DNA of 53,776 bases from Peptostreptococcus anaerobius VPI 4330 = DSM 2949 (GCF_000381525.1 NZ_KB906614.1:1-53776), one strand, 5' to 3'. Positions 1-8,864 are shown, counted from the stretch's first letter. Made by a program: numbers and translations. The notes: generated by a model not told the origin, from the letters alone.

Positions 1-302
1 CAGTTCGTTGTTACTAGGTTTTCCCTCTGTGAGACCTCACGGGATAAGTCGTCAGTCTTTCCTCGTCTACCTGCCTAATTTACTTACATAAGTTACGTTT
101 GCCTTTTGGACTTCGTGACTTTGAGCCCACTCATCCTTTATGTAAGCCTTTATATTAGGTTTCTGTACGTCAGGCTACGATTTTGCTATTGCTTCTTCTC
201 GCCATCACCTCACGGTGATAACCTTGCAAGTTGCTATGAGGTTCGTCGGCAACTACGCCTTACGTGGACTTTCACCACAGACTGACGGCATGCCCGTCAT
301 AC
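1..302 (-). mobile_element. Group II intron, 5' part (bacterial class C-like), truncated by window edge
   Basis: Read on the minus strand, the DNA directly after the ferredoxin terminator begins GTATGACGGGCATGCC, then CAGTCTGTGGTGAAAGTCCAC. This resembles the 5' end of bacterial class C group II introns (GTGTGCCCGGCATGG..., CAGTCTATAGGGTGAGAGTCCC in the Bacillus halodurans type). The remaining ~280 bases are GC-richer than neighbouring intergenic DNA, have no convincing reading frame and contain several short self-complementary stretches, as expected of ribozyme domain I. Class C introns are known to insert just behind rho-independent terminators, which is the situation here. The maturase/reverse transcriptase ORF and the 3' end would lie left of base 1. 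The exact 5' splice site (about 302) is inferred. Confidence 0.75.
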
Positions 303-304
303 GC

Positions 305-334
305 AAAAAACACCCTAAGAATAATCTCAGGGTG
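305..334 (-). terminator. Rho-independent terminator of the ferredoxin gene
   Basis: On the minus strand arms CACCCTGAGA and TCTTAGGGTG pair with one mismatch and are followed by six Ts. It lies 19 bases past the ferredoxin stop. The group II intron starts 2 bases after the T run. Confidence 0.85.
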
Positions 335-352
335 CTGAATAATTTTTAATTA

Positions 353-520
353 TTATTCTGGCTGAGGAGCGTCAACTGGACAAACACCAGCACATGAACC
401 ACAGTCTATACAAGCAGATGCATCTATTGAATAGATATCTCCGTCAGATATACAAGATACTGGACATTCAGCAGCACATGCTCCACAAGCGATACAAGAA
501 TCTTTAATTACGTAAGCCAT
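353..520 (-). CDS. 2[4Fe-4S] clostridial-type ferredoxin
   Basis: Small cytoplasmic electron carrier of 55 residues, typical of clostridial bacterioferredoxins that accept electrons from pyruvate:ferredoxin oxidoreductase and feed hydrogenase or other reductases. Two CxxCxxCxxxCP cluster motifs are visible, CIACGACAAECP near the N terminus and CIDCGSCAGVCP near the C terminus, enough for two [4Fe-4S] clusters. The ATG at 520 is chosen because GGAGG lies 8 bases before it; an in-frame ATG 15 bases upstream overlaps that ribosome-binding site. It is monocistronic, with its own promoter (567-595) and terminator (305-334). Which redox partners it serves cannot be read from the sequence. Confidence 0.95.
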   Translation of the reverse strand: MAYVIKDSCIACGACAAECPVSCISDGDIYSIDASACIDCGSCAGVCPVDAPQPE

Positions 521-566
521 TTCTAAATCCTCCATTTTTCGATAAATATATTTTCTTTACAAACTT

Positions 567-595
567 ATTATAACATCAAGAGGGACTTTTTGCAA
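567..595 (-). promoter_or_regulatory. Sigma-A promoter of the ferredoxin gene
   Basis: On the minus strand TTGCAA (595-590), a 17-base spacer and TATAAT (572-567). The predicted start near 560 gives a leader of about 40 bases. Confidence 0.75.
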
Positions 596-849
596 TTGAT
601 TTATTAGTTTTTTTTATTTTATTTTTTATTTTTGTTTTACATTGAAATTTCAGTATTATTTATTTATATATTTAAATATATCCCCCATATCTTCCTTTCA
701 ATTGATAATATATATTAATAAATTCTTTTTATCATTTCATCTTATTAAACCTCCACTTCTCCACCACAAAATTTACTACTTTCTTCTTTTATGTGTTTAT
801 TTTTAAAAATATTCCCACATCTTTATTTGCAATAATTTCCTTGTTTTTG
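596..849. other. AT-rich intergenic stretch between divergent ferredoxin and HU genes
   Basis: About 250 bases of very AT-rich DNA between the two divergent promoters. I see no reading frame with a ribosome-binding site, no clear hairpin and no recognisable operator. Confidence 0.6.
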
Positions 850-878
850 TTGATATTTAAGCCTTCTTGGGGTATAAT
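850..878 (+). promoter_or_regulatory. Sigma-A promoter of hup
   Basis: TTGATA (850-855), 17-base spacer, TATAAT (873-878). Predicted start near 885, about 60 bases before the GTG start codon. Confidence 0.8.
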
Positions 879-946
879 AATCTTGTCAACAAAGTAAATT
901 ATAATTTATGTTGTAAAAAAATATATTATTACAGGAGGTAATTATT

Positions 947-1225
947 GTGAATAAGGCAGAATTAGTTGCTAAGATTGCAGAAAAAAGTAACTTAACAAAG
1001 AAAGAAAGTGAACTTGCATTAAATGCATTTATGGATGTTGTAGAAGAAACTCTAGTAGCAGGAGAAAAAGTTCAGTTAGTAGGTTTTGGTACTTTTGAAA
1101 CTAGAGAAAGAGCTGCTAGATCAGGTAGAAACCCAAGAAAGCCAGACGAAACTATAGAAATACCTGCATCAAAGGCACCAGTATTCAAGGCTGGTAAGGG
1201 TCTTAAGGAATTAGTAAACAAATAA
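947..1225 (+). CDS. hup: HU-family DNA-binding protein
   Basis: Nucleoid-associated histone-like protein that bends DNA as a dimer; 92 residues, the normal family length. The N-terminal helices (MNKAELVAKIAEKSNLTKKE) and the beta-arm segment GRNPRKPDETIEIPAS are the standard HU signature, and the conserved proline of the DNA-intercalating arm is present. The start is GTG, with AGGAGG 8 bases upstream. Strong promoter upstream and a strong terminator downstream make it a single-gene unit. In related genomes hup precedes rqcP, as here. Confidence 0.95.
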   Translation: MNKAELVAKIAEKSNLTKKESELALNAFMDVVEETLVAGEKVQLVGFGTFETRERAARSGRNPRKPDETIEIPASKAPVFKAGKGLKELVNK

Positions 1226-1248
1226 TAGTTGATTCGCATAAAGCAAAA

Positions 1249-1283
1249 ATGGTATTGGTCATAAGATCAGTACTATTTTTTTA
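1249..1283 (+). terminator. Rho-independent terminator of hup
   Basis: Twelve consecutive pairs (three G-T) between ATGGTATTGGTC and GATCAGTACTAT with a 4-base loop, followed by seven Ts. Confidence 0.85.
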
Positions 1284-1350
1284 TTCACATTAATTAACTT
1301 CTTTTTAAAACCTATATATAATAATATTATTTCTACATTCTTCTCTTCTA

Positions 1351-1359
1351 TGATATAAT
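1351..1359 (+). promoter_or_regulatory. Extended -10 promoter of rqcP-rho
   Basis: TGATATAAT is an extended -10 element; the -35 region (TTCTAC) is weak. Predicted start near 1366, shortly before the GGAGATG ribosome-binding site of rqcP. Confidence 0.55.
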
Positions 1360-1393
1360 ATATAGGATATAAGAATATTATGGAGATGTAGAA

Positions 1394-1633
1394 ATGAGAT
1401 TAGATAAATTTTTAAAAGTTTCAAGAATAATAAAAAGAAGAACTGTAGCCAAAGAAGCCTGTGAAAAGGGCTTGGTTCAAATAAACGGTAAGACAGCAAA
1501 GTCTTCATCTGAAGTTAAAATCGGAGACGAACTTACCCTTACTTTTGGCGAAAAGGCAATCAGATGTAGAATTACTGATATAAGAGAGCACGTACTAAAA
1601 GATGACGCAAAAGATTTATATGAGGTGATATAA
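1394..1633 (+). CDS. rqcP: S4-domain RNA-binding protein RqcP (YabO/Hsp15 family)
   Basis: 79-residue protein made of a single S4 RNA-binding fold (MRLDKFLKVSRIIKRRTVAKE...KGLVQINGK). In Bacillus the homologue RqcP (YabO) binds stalled 50S subunits and works with RqcH to add alanine tails to stalled peptides during ribosome quality control. A GGAGATG ribosome-binding site precedes the ATG. Its stop overlaps by one base (TAATG) the start of the following 37-codon ORF, so the two are translationally coupled. The usual clostridial continuation (yabP, yabQ, divIC) is not present. Confidence 0.9.
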   Translation: MRLDKFLKVSRIIKRRTVAKEACEKGLVQINGKTAKSSSEVKIGDELTLTFGEKAIRCRITDIREHVLKDDAKDLYEVI

Positions 1634-1746
1634 TGTCTAAAACAAAGAAAAAAAATGATAAACTACTGTACAAGGTTATTGCTGTTTCTATAGCCTTAAT
1701 GTTTGCTGTATCAAGTGTAGCTTTTACAATCAGCTTGTTTTTATAG
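1633..1746 (+). CDS. Small single-pass membrane protein, 37 residues, unknown function
   Basis: ATG overlaps the rqcP stop (TAATG) and GAGGTGA lies just upstream. The peptide has a lysine-rich head (MSKTKKKNDKLLYK) and one hydrophobic helix (VIAVSIALMFAVSSVAFTISLFL), predicting an N-in single-pass protein. It occupies the position where Bacillus and clostridia carry yabP/yabQ and the septum protein divIC. It is too short for the DivIC coiled coil and I recognise no family, so it could be a shrunken remnant or an independent small protein. The coupling and tight spacing to rho (16 bases) argue that it is translated. Confidence 0.65.
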   Translation: MSKTKKKNDKLLYKVIAVSIALMFAVSSVAFTISLFL

Positions 1747-1762
1747 AAAGGCGGTATAGAAC

Positions 1763-3298
1763 TTGGAATTAAACAAAAAGATTGATGATTTAAAAAAGGA
1801 AAGTCTGATAGAACTTAGGATCATAGCCAAGAACCTAGGCGTTAAATCATCTACTACTTATAAAAAATCGGATTTGATAGAAAAAATAGCTGAAATGTAT
1901 GCCAAGAGAGAAGATATCGTTGAGAAAAATGATACTAGCTCTGATTCTGATCTTGATAAGCAGATGAATAAAACTGTGACTTACAGACAAAACACAGGTG
2001 ATCAGATGGCAGACCAGCAAAACAACCGTCGTAGTGACAACCACTATGATAATAGACAAGATGGTCGTAGTGATAACCGCTATGATAGTAGACAAGATAA
2101 TCGTAGTGATAGCCGTTATGATAGCAGGCACGACAATAGAGACGAGAAAAAACTTTTATACACCACTCCTCCTGAAATGACTGATGAAAATAAGGTGGAG
2201 GGTATCCTAGAAATACTTCCTGATGGTTTTGGATTCCTAAGAGGTAGCAACTACCTATCAACAGAAAATGACATCTATGTATCACCCAATCAGATAAGAA
2301 AGTTATGGTTAAAGACTGGCGACTATATCACAGGTGTTGCTAAGCCTGAGAACCCTAATGAAAAATTCAGAGGAATGATGTTTATTCACCTAGTAAACGG
2401 AGACAATCCTTCAGTTGCAAGAACAAGGACACCTTTTGAACAATTAACACCAATTTATCCAGACAAGAAATTGAGGTTAGAATCTGAAAATAGCGGCCTG
2501 TCATCAAGAATTGTAGACCTATTTTCTCCAATAGGAATGGGTCAGAGGGGGCTAATAGTAGCACCACCTAAGGTTGGTAAGACAATGCTATTAAAAGAAA
2601 TCGCCAACTCAATATCAGAAAACTACCCTGATGTTACTCTTATAATCCTTCTAATAGACGAAAGACCAGAAGAAGTAACAGATATGATGGAGTCCATAGA
2701 TGGCGAAGTAATATACTCTACTTTTGACCAGGCATCTAGTCACCATGTCAAGGTAGCAGAGATGGTACTTGGCAGGGCCCAAAGGCTTGTAGAACATGGC
2801 AAGGATGTCGTAATCCTACTAGACAGTATCACTAGGTTAGCAAGAGCCTACAACCTTACAATCAATCCTACAGGTAGGACACTTTCTGGTGGACTTGATC
2901 CCGGAGCTCTTCATGGTCCAAAGAAATTCTTTGGTGCTGCAAGAAACATTCGTGGAGGTGGTTCACTTACTATATTGGGAACAGCCCTTGTAGACACAGG
3001 ATCTAAAATGGATGATATAATTTTTGAAGAATTCAAGGGAACTGGAAACATGGAGTTGTGTCTAGATAGAAATATGGCTGAAAAGAGAATATTCCCAGCT
3101 ATAGACATCTACAGGTCTAGCACGAGACGTGAGGACCTACTCCTTTCAAAGGAAGAGATGGATTCCTTATACAAACTAAGGAGAAGCCTTGACTCCAAAA
3201 ATTCACAATTAGCAACAGACCAAGTAATAGAGGAAATGAAAAAGACAAAGTCAAATAAAGAGTTCCTTGATATGATAAAACAAATTCACTTTAGGTAG
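1763..3298 (+). CDS. rho: Transcription termination factor Rho
   Basis: Hexameric RNA-dependent ATPase that ends transcription. 511 residues against about 420 for E. coli Rho. Residues 1-45 form the Rho N-terminal helical domain; residues about 60-130 are a low-complexity insert rich in Asn, Asp, Arg, Gln and Ser with three tandem 12-residue repeats; the cold-shock-like RNA-binding domain follows ([16 protein letters not shown]), then the ATPase with Walker A APPKVGKT near residue 266 and the [12 protein letters not shown] segment. Start is TTG with AAAGGCGG 8 bases upstream, possibly limiting expression. Last gene of the rqcP operon, followed by a terminator. Confidence 0.95.
   Translation: MELNKKIDDLKKESLIELRIIAKNLGVKSSTTYKKSDLIEKIAEMYAKREDIVEKNDTSSDSDLDKQMNKTVTYRQNTGDQMADQQNNRRSDNHYDNRQDGRSDNRYDSRQDNRSDSRYDSRHDNRDEKKLLYTTPPEMTDENKVEGILEILPDGFGFLRGSNYLSTENDIYVSPNQIRKLWLKTGDYITGVAKPENPNEKFRGMMFIHLVNGDNPSVARTRTPFEQLTPIYPDKKLRLESENSGLSSRIVDLFSPIGMGQRGLIVAPPKVGKTMLLKEIANSISENYPDVTLIILLIDERPEEVTDMMESIDGEVIYSTFDQASSHHVKVAEMVLGRAQRLVEHGKDVVILLDSITRLARAYNLTINPTGRTLSGGLDPGALHGPKKFFGAARNIRGGGSLTILGTALVDTGSKMDDIIFEEFKGTGNMELCLDRNMAEKRIFPAIDIYRSSTRREDLLLSKEEMDSLYKLRRSLDSKNSQLATDQVIEEMKKTKSNKEFLDMIKQIHFR
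2030..2137 (+). repeat. Three tandem 36-bp repeats inside rho
   Basis: Units at 2030-2065, 2066-2101 and 2102-2137 encode [24 protein letters not shown] and [12 protein letters not shown]. The repeat is in frame and the flanking insert has similar composition. Confidence 0.9.
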
Positions 3299-3327
3299 GA
3301 CTTATTTAAATAGGCTAGATAAAAAAT

Positions 3328-3366
3328 AAGAGATTGAAGAATTTAACATTCTACAATCTCTTTTAT
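3328..3366. terminator. Terminator behind rho (probably bidirectional)
   Basis: Arms AGAGATTG and CAATCTCT, then TTTTA on the plus strand; the minus strand also has a T-rich tract behind the stem. It separates rho from the convergent rex gene. Confidence 0.7.
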
Positions 3367-3455
3367 ATTCTCTAAAATTTTAAACATAAGCCCTAGACAC
3401 TGTGGTTAAGATAGAAACTAAGCATCAAAACCTAAAGTCTAATAAAGAATTATCC

Positions 3456-4094
3456 CTATAACTGGTCATCACTTTCCTTCATCAGATATGAAAGAGTAAA
3501 TAGACTCTCTGTAAGGTTTACATTTTCAACTATTACTTCTGATGGAACTTCTAGGTCTATTGGAGCAAAGTTCCAAATACCCCTAACACCAGATGAAACC
3601 AATTTGTCAGCTACTGCCTGAGCCCCGTTCTTAGGTATACACAAGATAGCTATATCTATATCGTTGTTAGATACAAATGACTCTATATTATCTGAATCCA
3701 TTATCTCATAGTCTCTAATCTTTAGCCCTATCATCTTAGGATTGGCATCAAAAACAGCTTCGATATTAAATCCTGCATTCTTAAATCCAGAATAATTTGT
3801 CAAGGCCTGACCTAGGTTACCAGCACCAACCAAAACAGCCCTGTACTTTCTATCAAGACCTAGTATCTTACCAATTTCTCTATGTAGTGCCTCTACATTA
3901 TATCCATAACCCTGCTGACCAAAGCCACCAAAATTGTTAAGGTCTTGTCTAATCTGAGATGCAGTAAAACCAATTATCTCACTTAGTTCTTTTGAAGATA
4001 TCCTCTGAATATCTCTAGATAATAAATCTGCCAAATATCTATAGTATTTCGGCAATCTTCTGATGACTGCCATTGATATGTTTTTATTTCCCAT
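3456..4094 (-). CDS. rex: Redox-sensing transcriptional repressor Rex
   Basis: Senses the NADH/NAD+ ratio and represses fermentation and respiration genes when NAD+ is high. 212 residues, normal length. N-terminal winged helix (SSKELSEIIGFTASQIRQDL) is followed by a Rossmann domain with the VGAGNLGQAL dinucleotide loop. A start at 4094 is supported by AAGGAGG 11 bases upstream. It follows the ABC-F gene after 188 bases, so it may have its own promoter, although gene order matches the Bacillus ydiB-ydiH region where rex also comes last. I found no convincing Rex operator in its own upstream region. Confidence 0.95.
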   Translation of the reverse strand: MGNKNISMAVIRRLPKYYRYLADLLSRDIQRISSKELSEIIGFTASQIRQDLNNFGGFGQQGYGYNVEALHREIGKILGLDRKYRAVLVGAGNLGQALTNYSGFKNAGFNIEAVFDANPKMIGLKIRDYEIMDSDNIESFVSNNDIDIAILCIPKNGAQAVADKLVSSGVRGIWNFAPIDLEVPSEVIVENVNLTESLFTLSYLMKESDDQL

Positions 4095-4282
4095 TCCAAT
4101 TAATCCTCCTTGTGTTTTTAGCTTTATTTTAAAGTAGTAGCATTATAATTATCCAAATAATAAAACAATCTCATAAAATTTTATTAGTAAATACCTATAT
4201 CTATTTATAGTTTTACAATAAAATAACAAAATTGAGATTTATACATACTATTATACATTATTTTAGATAAATTTAAAACATA

Positions 4283-6211
4283 TTATTCTATTATTTCTTC
4301 CCATTTTGTATATAATTTTTCAAGCTCTTTTTCTAGGTCGGATTTCTCTAAATTTACCTCTTTTAGCTTGTCTGGGCTAGAGTATATCTCTTCTTGACAC
4401 AACATCATCTCAAGACCACCTATCTGTTTTTCAACTAGATTGATCCTATCTTCTATATCTTTTACGATTTTTTTGGCCTTGTTGGCTTCCTGTCTTTTTT
4501 CCTTTTCTCTTCTTCTCTCTTCCTTTATCTGAGTCTTTGTTTTACCAGTGTCTTGAGGCTCAACATATAAATTTTCAAGGTCATATTGTTGTTTTTTCTT
4601 GGCCTGATAGTAGTCATAATTTCCAAGATATTCTTCTATTCCATTTTCACCTAAAACTAAAATTTTGTCAATGACTGTGTTAAGAAAATATCTATCATGA
4701 GATATAGTAAATAAAGTGCCTTCATAATCTAATAAAGCTTCTTCCAAGACTTCTTTTGAATCTATATCCAAGTGGTTGGTAGGTTCATCCAGCAATAAAA
4801 AGTTTGATTGAGATAAGATCAACTTTAGTATTGCAACTCTGGCCCTCTCTCCACCACTTAGGGACTTAATCGGTTTAAATACCTCTTCTCCTTCAAACAA
4901 AAATCCTCCAAGCATGTTTCTAACCTCAGTCTGACTTAAATGTGGGTTGGCATCCCATATTTCATCAATTATAGTATTTTTGATGTTTAAGGTTTTTTGC
5001 TCCTGGTGGAAGTATGATGTTTCAACATTTTGTCCTATTTTGACCAAGCCCTGGTCATAGTCCTCCTGGCCTAGAATCATCTTGAATAAGGTAGATTTGC
5101 CCGCACCATTCGGCCCTATCAATGCAACCTTTTCTCCCCTGTATATATCCAGGTTTAGGTCCTTAAATAGGATTCTTTCTCCGTAAGACTTTTTTATATC
5201 CTCAAGGTGAAGGACATCATTACCACTTTGTCTAGTCTGGCTAAATGTAAACCTAGCCTTTTTCTTTATCTCCTGTGGTTTTTCAAGTCTTTCAACCTTG
5301 TCTAGCATCTTTTCCTTGCTTCTTGCCCTTTTTATATGTTTTTCACGTCCGTAAGACTTGAGTCTCTCTATTGATTCTTCCTGCTTCTTTATCTCTCTTT
5401 GCTGGTTTTCATAGTTTTTAAGGTCTATCTCCCTCTGGAGTTTAGCCTGTTTTTGGTATTCAGTATAGTTACCCTTGTAGGCGGTCAACCTCTTGTTTGA
5501 CATTTCAAATATCCTGTTGACAGATTGGTCTAGGAAATACCTGTCATGGGATATAATCATTAGGGTTGCATCATAGGACCTCAAAAATCCTTCCAACCAT
5601 TCTACAGCCTCTGAATCAAGGTGGTTTGTAGGTTCGTCAAGTAGGAGTAGCGACGGCTTAGAAAGCAGTAGTTTACCAAGGAGAACCCTGGTCTTCTCAC
5701 CACCGGATAGGACATTTACTTCCTTGTCCATGTCTTCATCCTTAAAGCCCAAGCCCCTTAGGATTCCAAGCACTTCACTCTTATATCCATAGCCGTTGTT
5801 CTGCTCAAAGACTTCATACTTGTGACCGTATTCGTCCATTAATTTCTTTAATTCCTTGCCAGAGCCAGAATCACCAGACATCTGAGCTATCTTGTGCTCC
5901 AATTCTCTTAACTCTTTCTCAGACTCAATCAGGTCTTCAAATACAGATACAAGTTCTTCATATATGGTCTTTTCTGAGTAGAAATTTGTATTCTGTTCTA
6001 GATACCCCATCCTACAATTCTTGGCTGTATATATATCTCCATTGTCATAGCCATATATTCCAGTTATTATCTTAAATAGTGTCGTCTTACCAGTACCGTT
6101 TATCCCTACTATACCGACCTTGTCACCCTCGTTTACCGAAAAAGATATATCTTCAAGTATAGTATCGACACCAAAGTTTTTTGTAACATTGTTACAAGAC
6201 AGCATTATCAT
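4283..6211 (-). CDS. ABC-F family ATPase (ribosome-associated translation factor, YdiF-like)
   Basis: 642 residues with two ATP-binding cassettes and no membrane segment, the ABC-F layout. Walker A motifs are GINGTGKTT near residue 37 and GPNGAGKST near residue 358; signature motifs are LSGGEKTR and LSGGERAR, and both halves have LLLDEPTNHLD. A charged linker (residues about 250-310) and a coiled-coil tail (last ~100 residues, Lys/Glu rich) fit proteins that bind the ribosomal E site. Start at 6211 has AGGAGG 7 bases upstream and lies 11 bases after tsaD, matching Bacillus ydiF next to gcp. Role in antibiotic protection cannot be judged; a housekeeping function is more likely from context. 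Confidence 0.9.
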   Translation of the reverse strand: MIMLSCNNVTKNFGVDTILEDISFSVNEGDKVGIVGINGTGKTTLFKIITGIYGYDNGDIYTAKNCRMGYLEQNTNFYSEKTIYEELVSVFEDLIESEKELRELEHKIAQMSGDSGSGKELKKLMDEYGHKYEVFEQNNGYGYKSEVLGILRGLGFKDEDMDKEVNVLSGGEKTRVLLGKLLLSKPSLLLLDEPTNHLDSEAVEWLEGFLRSYDATLMIISHDRYFLDQSVNRIFEMSNKRLTAYKGNYTEYQKQAKLQREIDLKNYENQQREIKKQEESIERLKSYGREKHIKRARSKEKMLDKVERLEKPQEIKKKARFTFSQTRQSGNDVLHLEDIKKSYGERILFKDLNLDIYRGEKVALIGPNGAGKSTLFKMILGQEDYDQGLVKIGQNVETSYFHQEQKTLNIKNTIIDEIWDANPHLSQTEVRNMLGGFLFEGEEVFKPIKSLSGGERARVAILKLILSQSNFLLLDEPTNHLDIDSKEVLEEALLDYEGTLFTISHDRYFLNTVIDKILVLGENGIEEYLGNYDYYQAKKKQQYDLENLYVEPQDTGKTKTQIKEERRREKEKRQEANKAKKIVKDIEDRINLVEKQIGGLEMMLCQEEIYSSPDKLKEVNLEKSDLEKELEKLYTKWEEIIE

Positions 6212-6222
6212 TTTATGTCCTC

Positions 6223-7242
6223 CTAACCCTCGTTTATCTTCAGGTTTGGCACAGCATTTAGGTACATATCGTCTCTTCTGCCATTTATATACCTATAATA
6301 ACCTGCACAGCCTATCATCGCTGCATTATCCGTACACAAAACCATCGGTGGGTACTTCAAATCTATACCTTCAAGTTCAGCCCTTGTCTTTAGGGTATCC
6401 CTAAGAGCTGAGTTCGCAGCTACCCCGCCTGATAGGGTAAGCCTTGTATATCCCTTGTCTTTTGTAGCCTTTATAGCCTTATAAGACAATACGTCAACAA
6501 CAGCCGCCTGAAAAGATGCACACACATCCTCTGCTACTATTTCTTTTTCCTTCATCTTCATAGAGTTCAGGTAGTTTAAAACAGATGATTTTAGGCCACT
6601 AAAAGAAAAGTCATAGCCTTCTTCATGAATGCAGGCCCTAGGAAAATCAATGGCATTGGGGTCTCCCTCTTTGGCCAACCTATCGACTATTGGTCCGCCC
6701 GGATAGCCTAGTCCCATAGCACGAGCTATCTTGTCAAATGCTTCTCCTGATGCGTCATCCTTAGTCTTACCAAGTATCTCATAGTCGCCATAGTCCTTGA
6801 CCTCTACAAGATGAGTATGGCCACCTGATACTATCAAGGTCACAAATGGAGGTACTAGGTCCTCATGCTCAATGTAATTGGCTGAAAGATGACCCTCTAT
6901 ATGATTGACCCCTACTAAAGGTATACCAAGACTAAAAGCTAGGCTCTTTGCATATGAAAGCCCCACCAACAAGGCTCCAACAAGACCAGGACCATATGTC
7001 ACAGCTATATGACTTATGTCTGAAAATTTCATTCCTGCCTTTTCAAGAGCCTCCTCGACAACTATATCTATATTTTCTATGTGTTTTCTCGATGCCACTT
7101 CTGGTACGACACCGCCGAATTTCTTATGTATGTCAATCTGCGTAGATATCACATTTGCAAGGACCTGCCTGCCATTTTTAAGTATAGCACAGGCAGTTTC
7201 GTCACAACTAGATTCTATCGCTAGTGTTATTATATCCTTCAT
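6223..7242 (-). CDS. tsaD: tRNA N6-threonylcarbamoyladenosine transferase TsaD
   Basis: Transfers the threonylcarbamoyl group from the adenylate to A37 of ANN-decoding tRNAs, as part of the TsaBDE complex. 339 residues from the chosen ATG. Visible signatures: N-terminal ASKHA start ([14 protein letters not shown]), the metal-binding HIEGH motif near residue 100, VSGGHTHL, and [10 protein letters not shown]. The start at 7242 is preferred over an in-frame ATG 27 bases upstream because GGGAGG sits 7 bases before it and the ATG overlaps the rimI stop (TAATG). Part of the tsaE-tsaB-rimI-tsaD operon. Confidence 0.97.
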   Translation of the reverse strand: MKDIITLAIESSCDETACAILKNGRQVLANVISTQIDIHKKFGGVVPEVASRKHIENIDIVVEEALEKAGMKFSDISHIAVTYGPGLVGALLVGLSYAKSLAFSLGIPLVGVNHIEGHLSANYIEHEDLVPPFVTLIVSGGHTHLVEVKDYGDYEILGKTKDDASGEAFDKIARAMGLGYPGGPIVDRLAKEGDPNAIDFPRACIHEEGYDFSFSGLKSSVLNYLNSMKMKEKEIVAEDVCASFQAAVVDVLSYKAIKATKDKGYTRLTLSGGVAANSALRDTLKTRAELEGIDLKYPPMVLCTDNAAMIGCAGYYRYINGRRDDMYLNAVPNLKINEG

Positions 7243-7688
7243 TAAAATACCTCCCTGAGTTGCTTCCACATTATCAAAGCATCTTCCTTATTGTCATGAT
7301 AGTATTCTTTTCTTATACCGCTTATCAAAAAACCGTATTTTTTGTAAAGATTTTGGGCTACTGTATTGCTAGACCTTACCTCTAGGGTAATAGATGCTAT
7401 ATTATATTCCTTGCATTGCTTATCCAAGGCTTCCATCAGTCCGTTACCTATGCCCCTACCCCTGTAGTCCTTATGAACAGCTACATTGGTTATGTGGGCC
7501 TCATCTATTATATGCCATGTGCCCAAGTATCCCACTATCCTTCCTTGGTCTTCGGCTACTATGTATTTCGCCAGCTTGTTTTTCAATTCATCTCTTAGGG
7601 CATTGTATGACCAAGGCTCGCTAAAGGCAGATACTTCCACCTCATAGACCCCATAAATGTCCGTGTCCTTCATATTCCTATAAATCAT
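7242..7688 (-). CDS. rimI: Ribosomal protein S18-alanine N-acetyltransferase RimI
   Basis: GNAT-family acetyltransferase of 148 residues. The acetyl-CoA binding loop is seen as [16 protein letters not shown], with [21 protein letters not shown] following, the classical RimI C-terminal part. It normally acetylates the N terminus of ribosomal protein S18. It starts inside the tsaB end (11-base overlap), with GAGG in tsaB as ribosome-binding site, and its stop overlaps the tsaD start, so all three are coupled. The same order occurs in Bacillus ydiC-ydiD-ydiE. Confidence 0.92.
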   Translation of the reverse strand: MIYRNMKDTDIYGVYEVEVSAFSEPWSYNALRDELKNKLAKYIVAEDQGRIVGYLGTWHIIDEAHITNVAVHKDYRGRGIGNGLMEALDKQCKEYNIASITLEVRSSNTVAQNLYKKYGFLISGIRKEYYHDNKEDALIMWKQLREVF

Positions 7689-8409
7689 TTTTTAATTTCC
7701 TCTGTTTTTCTTCGTACTGGACCTCTGCCTGTGACTTTCTTAAATAAATCGGTGCTAGGTCATAGCAAGTTGAAATATCTTTCTTTTCTTGGTATTTTAT
7801 AGAAGCACAATGGCAAAGACTCGCTGCCCTAGATACATTGGAATTAGGGTTGGCTACCCTTATCCTATCAGATAAGGCTGATAGCAACTTGTCCATATAC
7901 TTGTAGACCCCTTCACCAACTATTGTCACTGTCTTTTTTTTATCTTCTAGTTCTTTTGCGTAGGCAAGTACATCTCTTATATCCTCAACACACATGTCTT
8001 TTATTGTATTTAACTCGCCCCCTACAAACTCGTATGCTCCTGTGTATACCTGGCTTGACTGGGCGTCCAAGATAGGTATTATAGTCGTACTAGAGTCGAT
8101 CATTGAATAGGCTATATTCTCCAAAGAATTGATTCCAACAATCGGGAGGTCCCTAACATGGGCTATAGCCTTCACTGTAGCAACTGCAATTCTTATACCT
8201 GTAAATGAACCAGGCCCCAAGCATACAGCTAAAAGGTCTATATCCTCTATTTTCATATCAGCCAACTTAAGTAGGTCCTCAAGCATTGGCATTAGCTTTT
8301 GTGAATGTGTTCTCTTATCGTTTATTAGGATTTCTCCTAGCAATACTCCATCTCTCCATAAGGCAACGCTCGCTGCCCTTGAAGAAGTATCTAGTCCTAG
8401 TATATTCAT
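7678..8409 (-). CDS. tsaB: tRNA threonylcarbamoyladenosine biosynthesis protein TsaB
   Basis: Inactive ASKHA paralogue that forms the dimer scaffold with TsaD in t6A synthesis. 243 residues. The N terminus MNILGLDTSSRAASVAL and the LLAVCLGPGSFTGIRIAVATVKAIA segment are characteristic. The ATG overlaps the tsaE stop (ATGA), and the 3' end overlaps rimI by 11 bases. Confidence 0.96.
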   Translation of the reverse strand: MNILGLDTSSRAASVALWRDGVLLGEILINDKRTHSQKLMPMLEDLLKLADMKIEDIDLLAVCLGPGSFTGIRIAVATVKAIAHVRDLPIVGINSLENIAYSMIDSSTTIIPILDAQSSQVYTGAYEFVGGELNTIKDMCVEDIRDVLAYAKELEDKKKTVTIVGEGVYKYMDKLLSALSDRIRVANPNSNVSRAASLCHCASIKYQEKKDISTCYDLAPIYLRKSQAEVQYEEKQRKLKNDL

Positions 8410-8864
8410 TGTCCAACAACCTCCCCGACTAGTTTTTCGTATTTTTCTCCATGTGGTATAAACTCAATTGTCCTACCCATACCCTCATAGTTTATGTCTA
8501 TATCAAGTCTTTCCTCTGGTAGGATGTCCTCTATAATAGTAGACCACTCTATGATAGACACCCCATCTGAATTTATGTATTCATCAAATCCTATATCGTA
8601 CATTTCATCACTAGACCCTATCCTATAGACATCAAAGTGGTTTAGCTTTAATCTACCATCTCTATATTCATTAACTATAGTAAAAGTAGGACTTGTTATA
8701 TCTTCATCAATGCCTAGGGCCTTGGCTATTGATTTAGTCATTGCAGTCTTACCTGCACCCAAATCTCCGTTAAGACAGATTATAGCCCCGGAAAACAAGG
8801 CTCTACCTATCTTTTGTCCCATATCATATGTAAAACTTTCATCAGCTAGATAAATTTTTTCCAT
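8406..8864 (-). CDS. tsaE: tRNA threonylcarbamoyladenosine biosynthesis ATPase TsaE
   Basis: P-loop ATPase that regulates the TsaBD complex in t6A formation. 152 residues from the chosen start. Walker A is GDLGAGKTA, followed by TSPTFTIVNEY and the LNHFDVYRI motif typical of the family. The start at 8864 has AGGAGG immediately upstream; an in-frame ATG 27 bases earlier would place that site inside the gene. First gene of the operon, overlapping tsaB by 4 bases. Confidence 0.95.
   Translation of the reverse strand: MEKIYLADESFTYDMGQKIGRALFSGAIICLNGDLGAGKTAMTKSIAKALGIDEDITSPTFTIVNEYRDGRLKLNHFDVYRIGSSDEMYDIGFDEYINSDGVSIIEWSTIIEDILPEERLDIDINYEGMGRTIEFIPHGEKYEKLVGEVVGQ

Noticed and set aside
1-302. 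rRNA or tRNA fragment at the left edge
   Set aside because: The GC-rich sequence does not match conserved rRNA or tRNA segments, while the group II intron 5' pattern and its place behind a terminator fit.
1847-2285. Minus-strand and shifted-frame ORFs over the rho repeat
   Set aside because: They are repeat shadows of the strongly supported rho frame and lack start signals.
4095-4282. Rex operator in front of rex
   Set aside because: TTGTTATTTTATTGTAAA has only one acceptable half site; the second half does not match TTAACAA.
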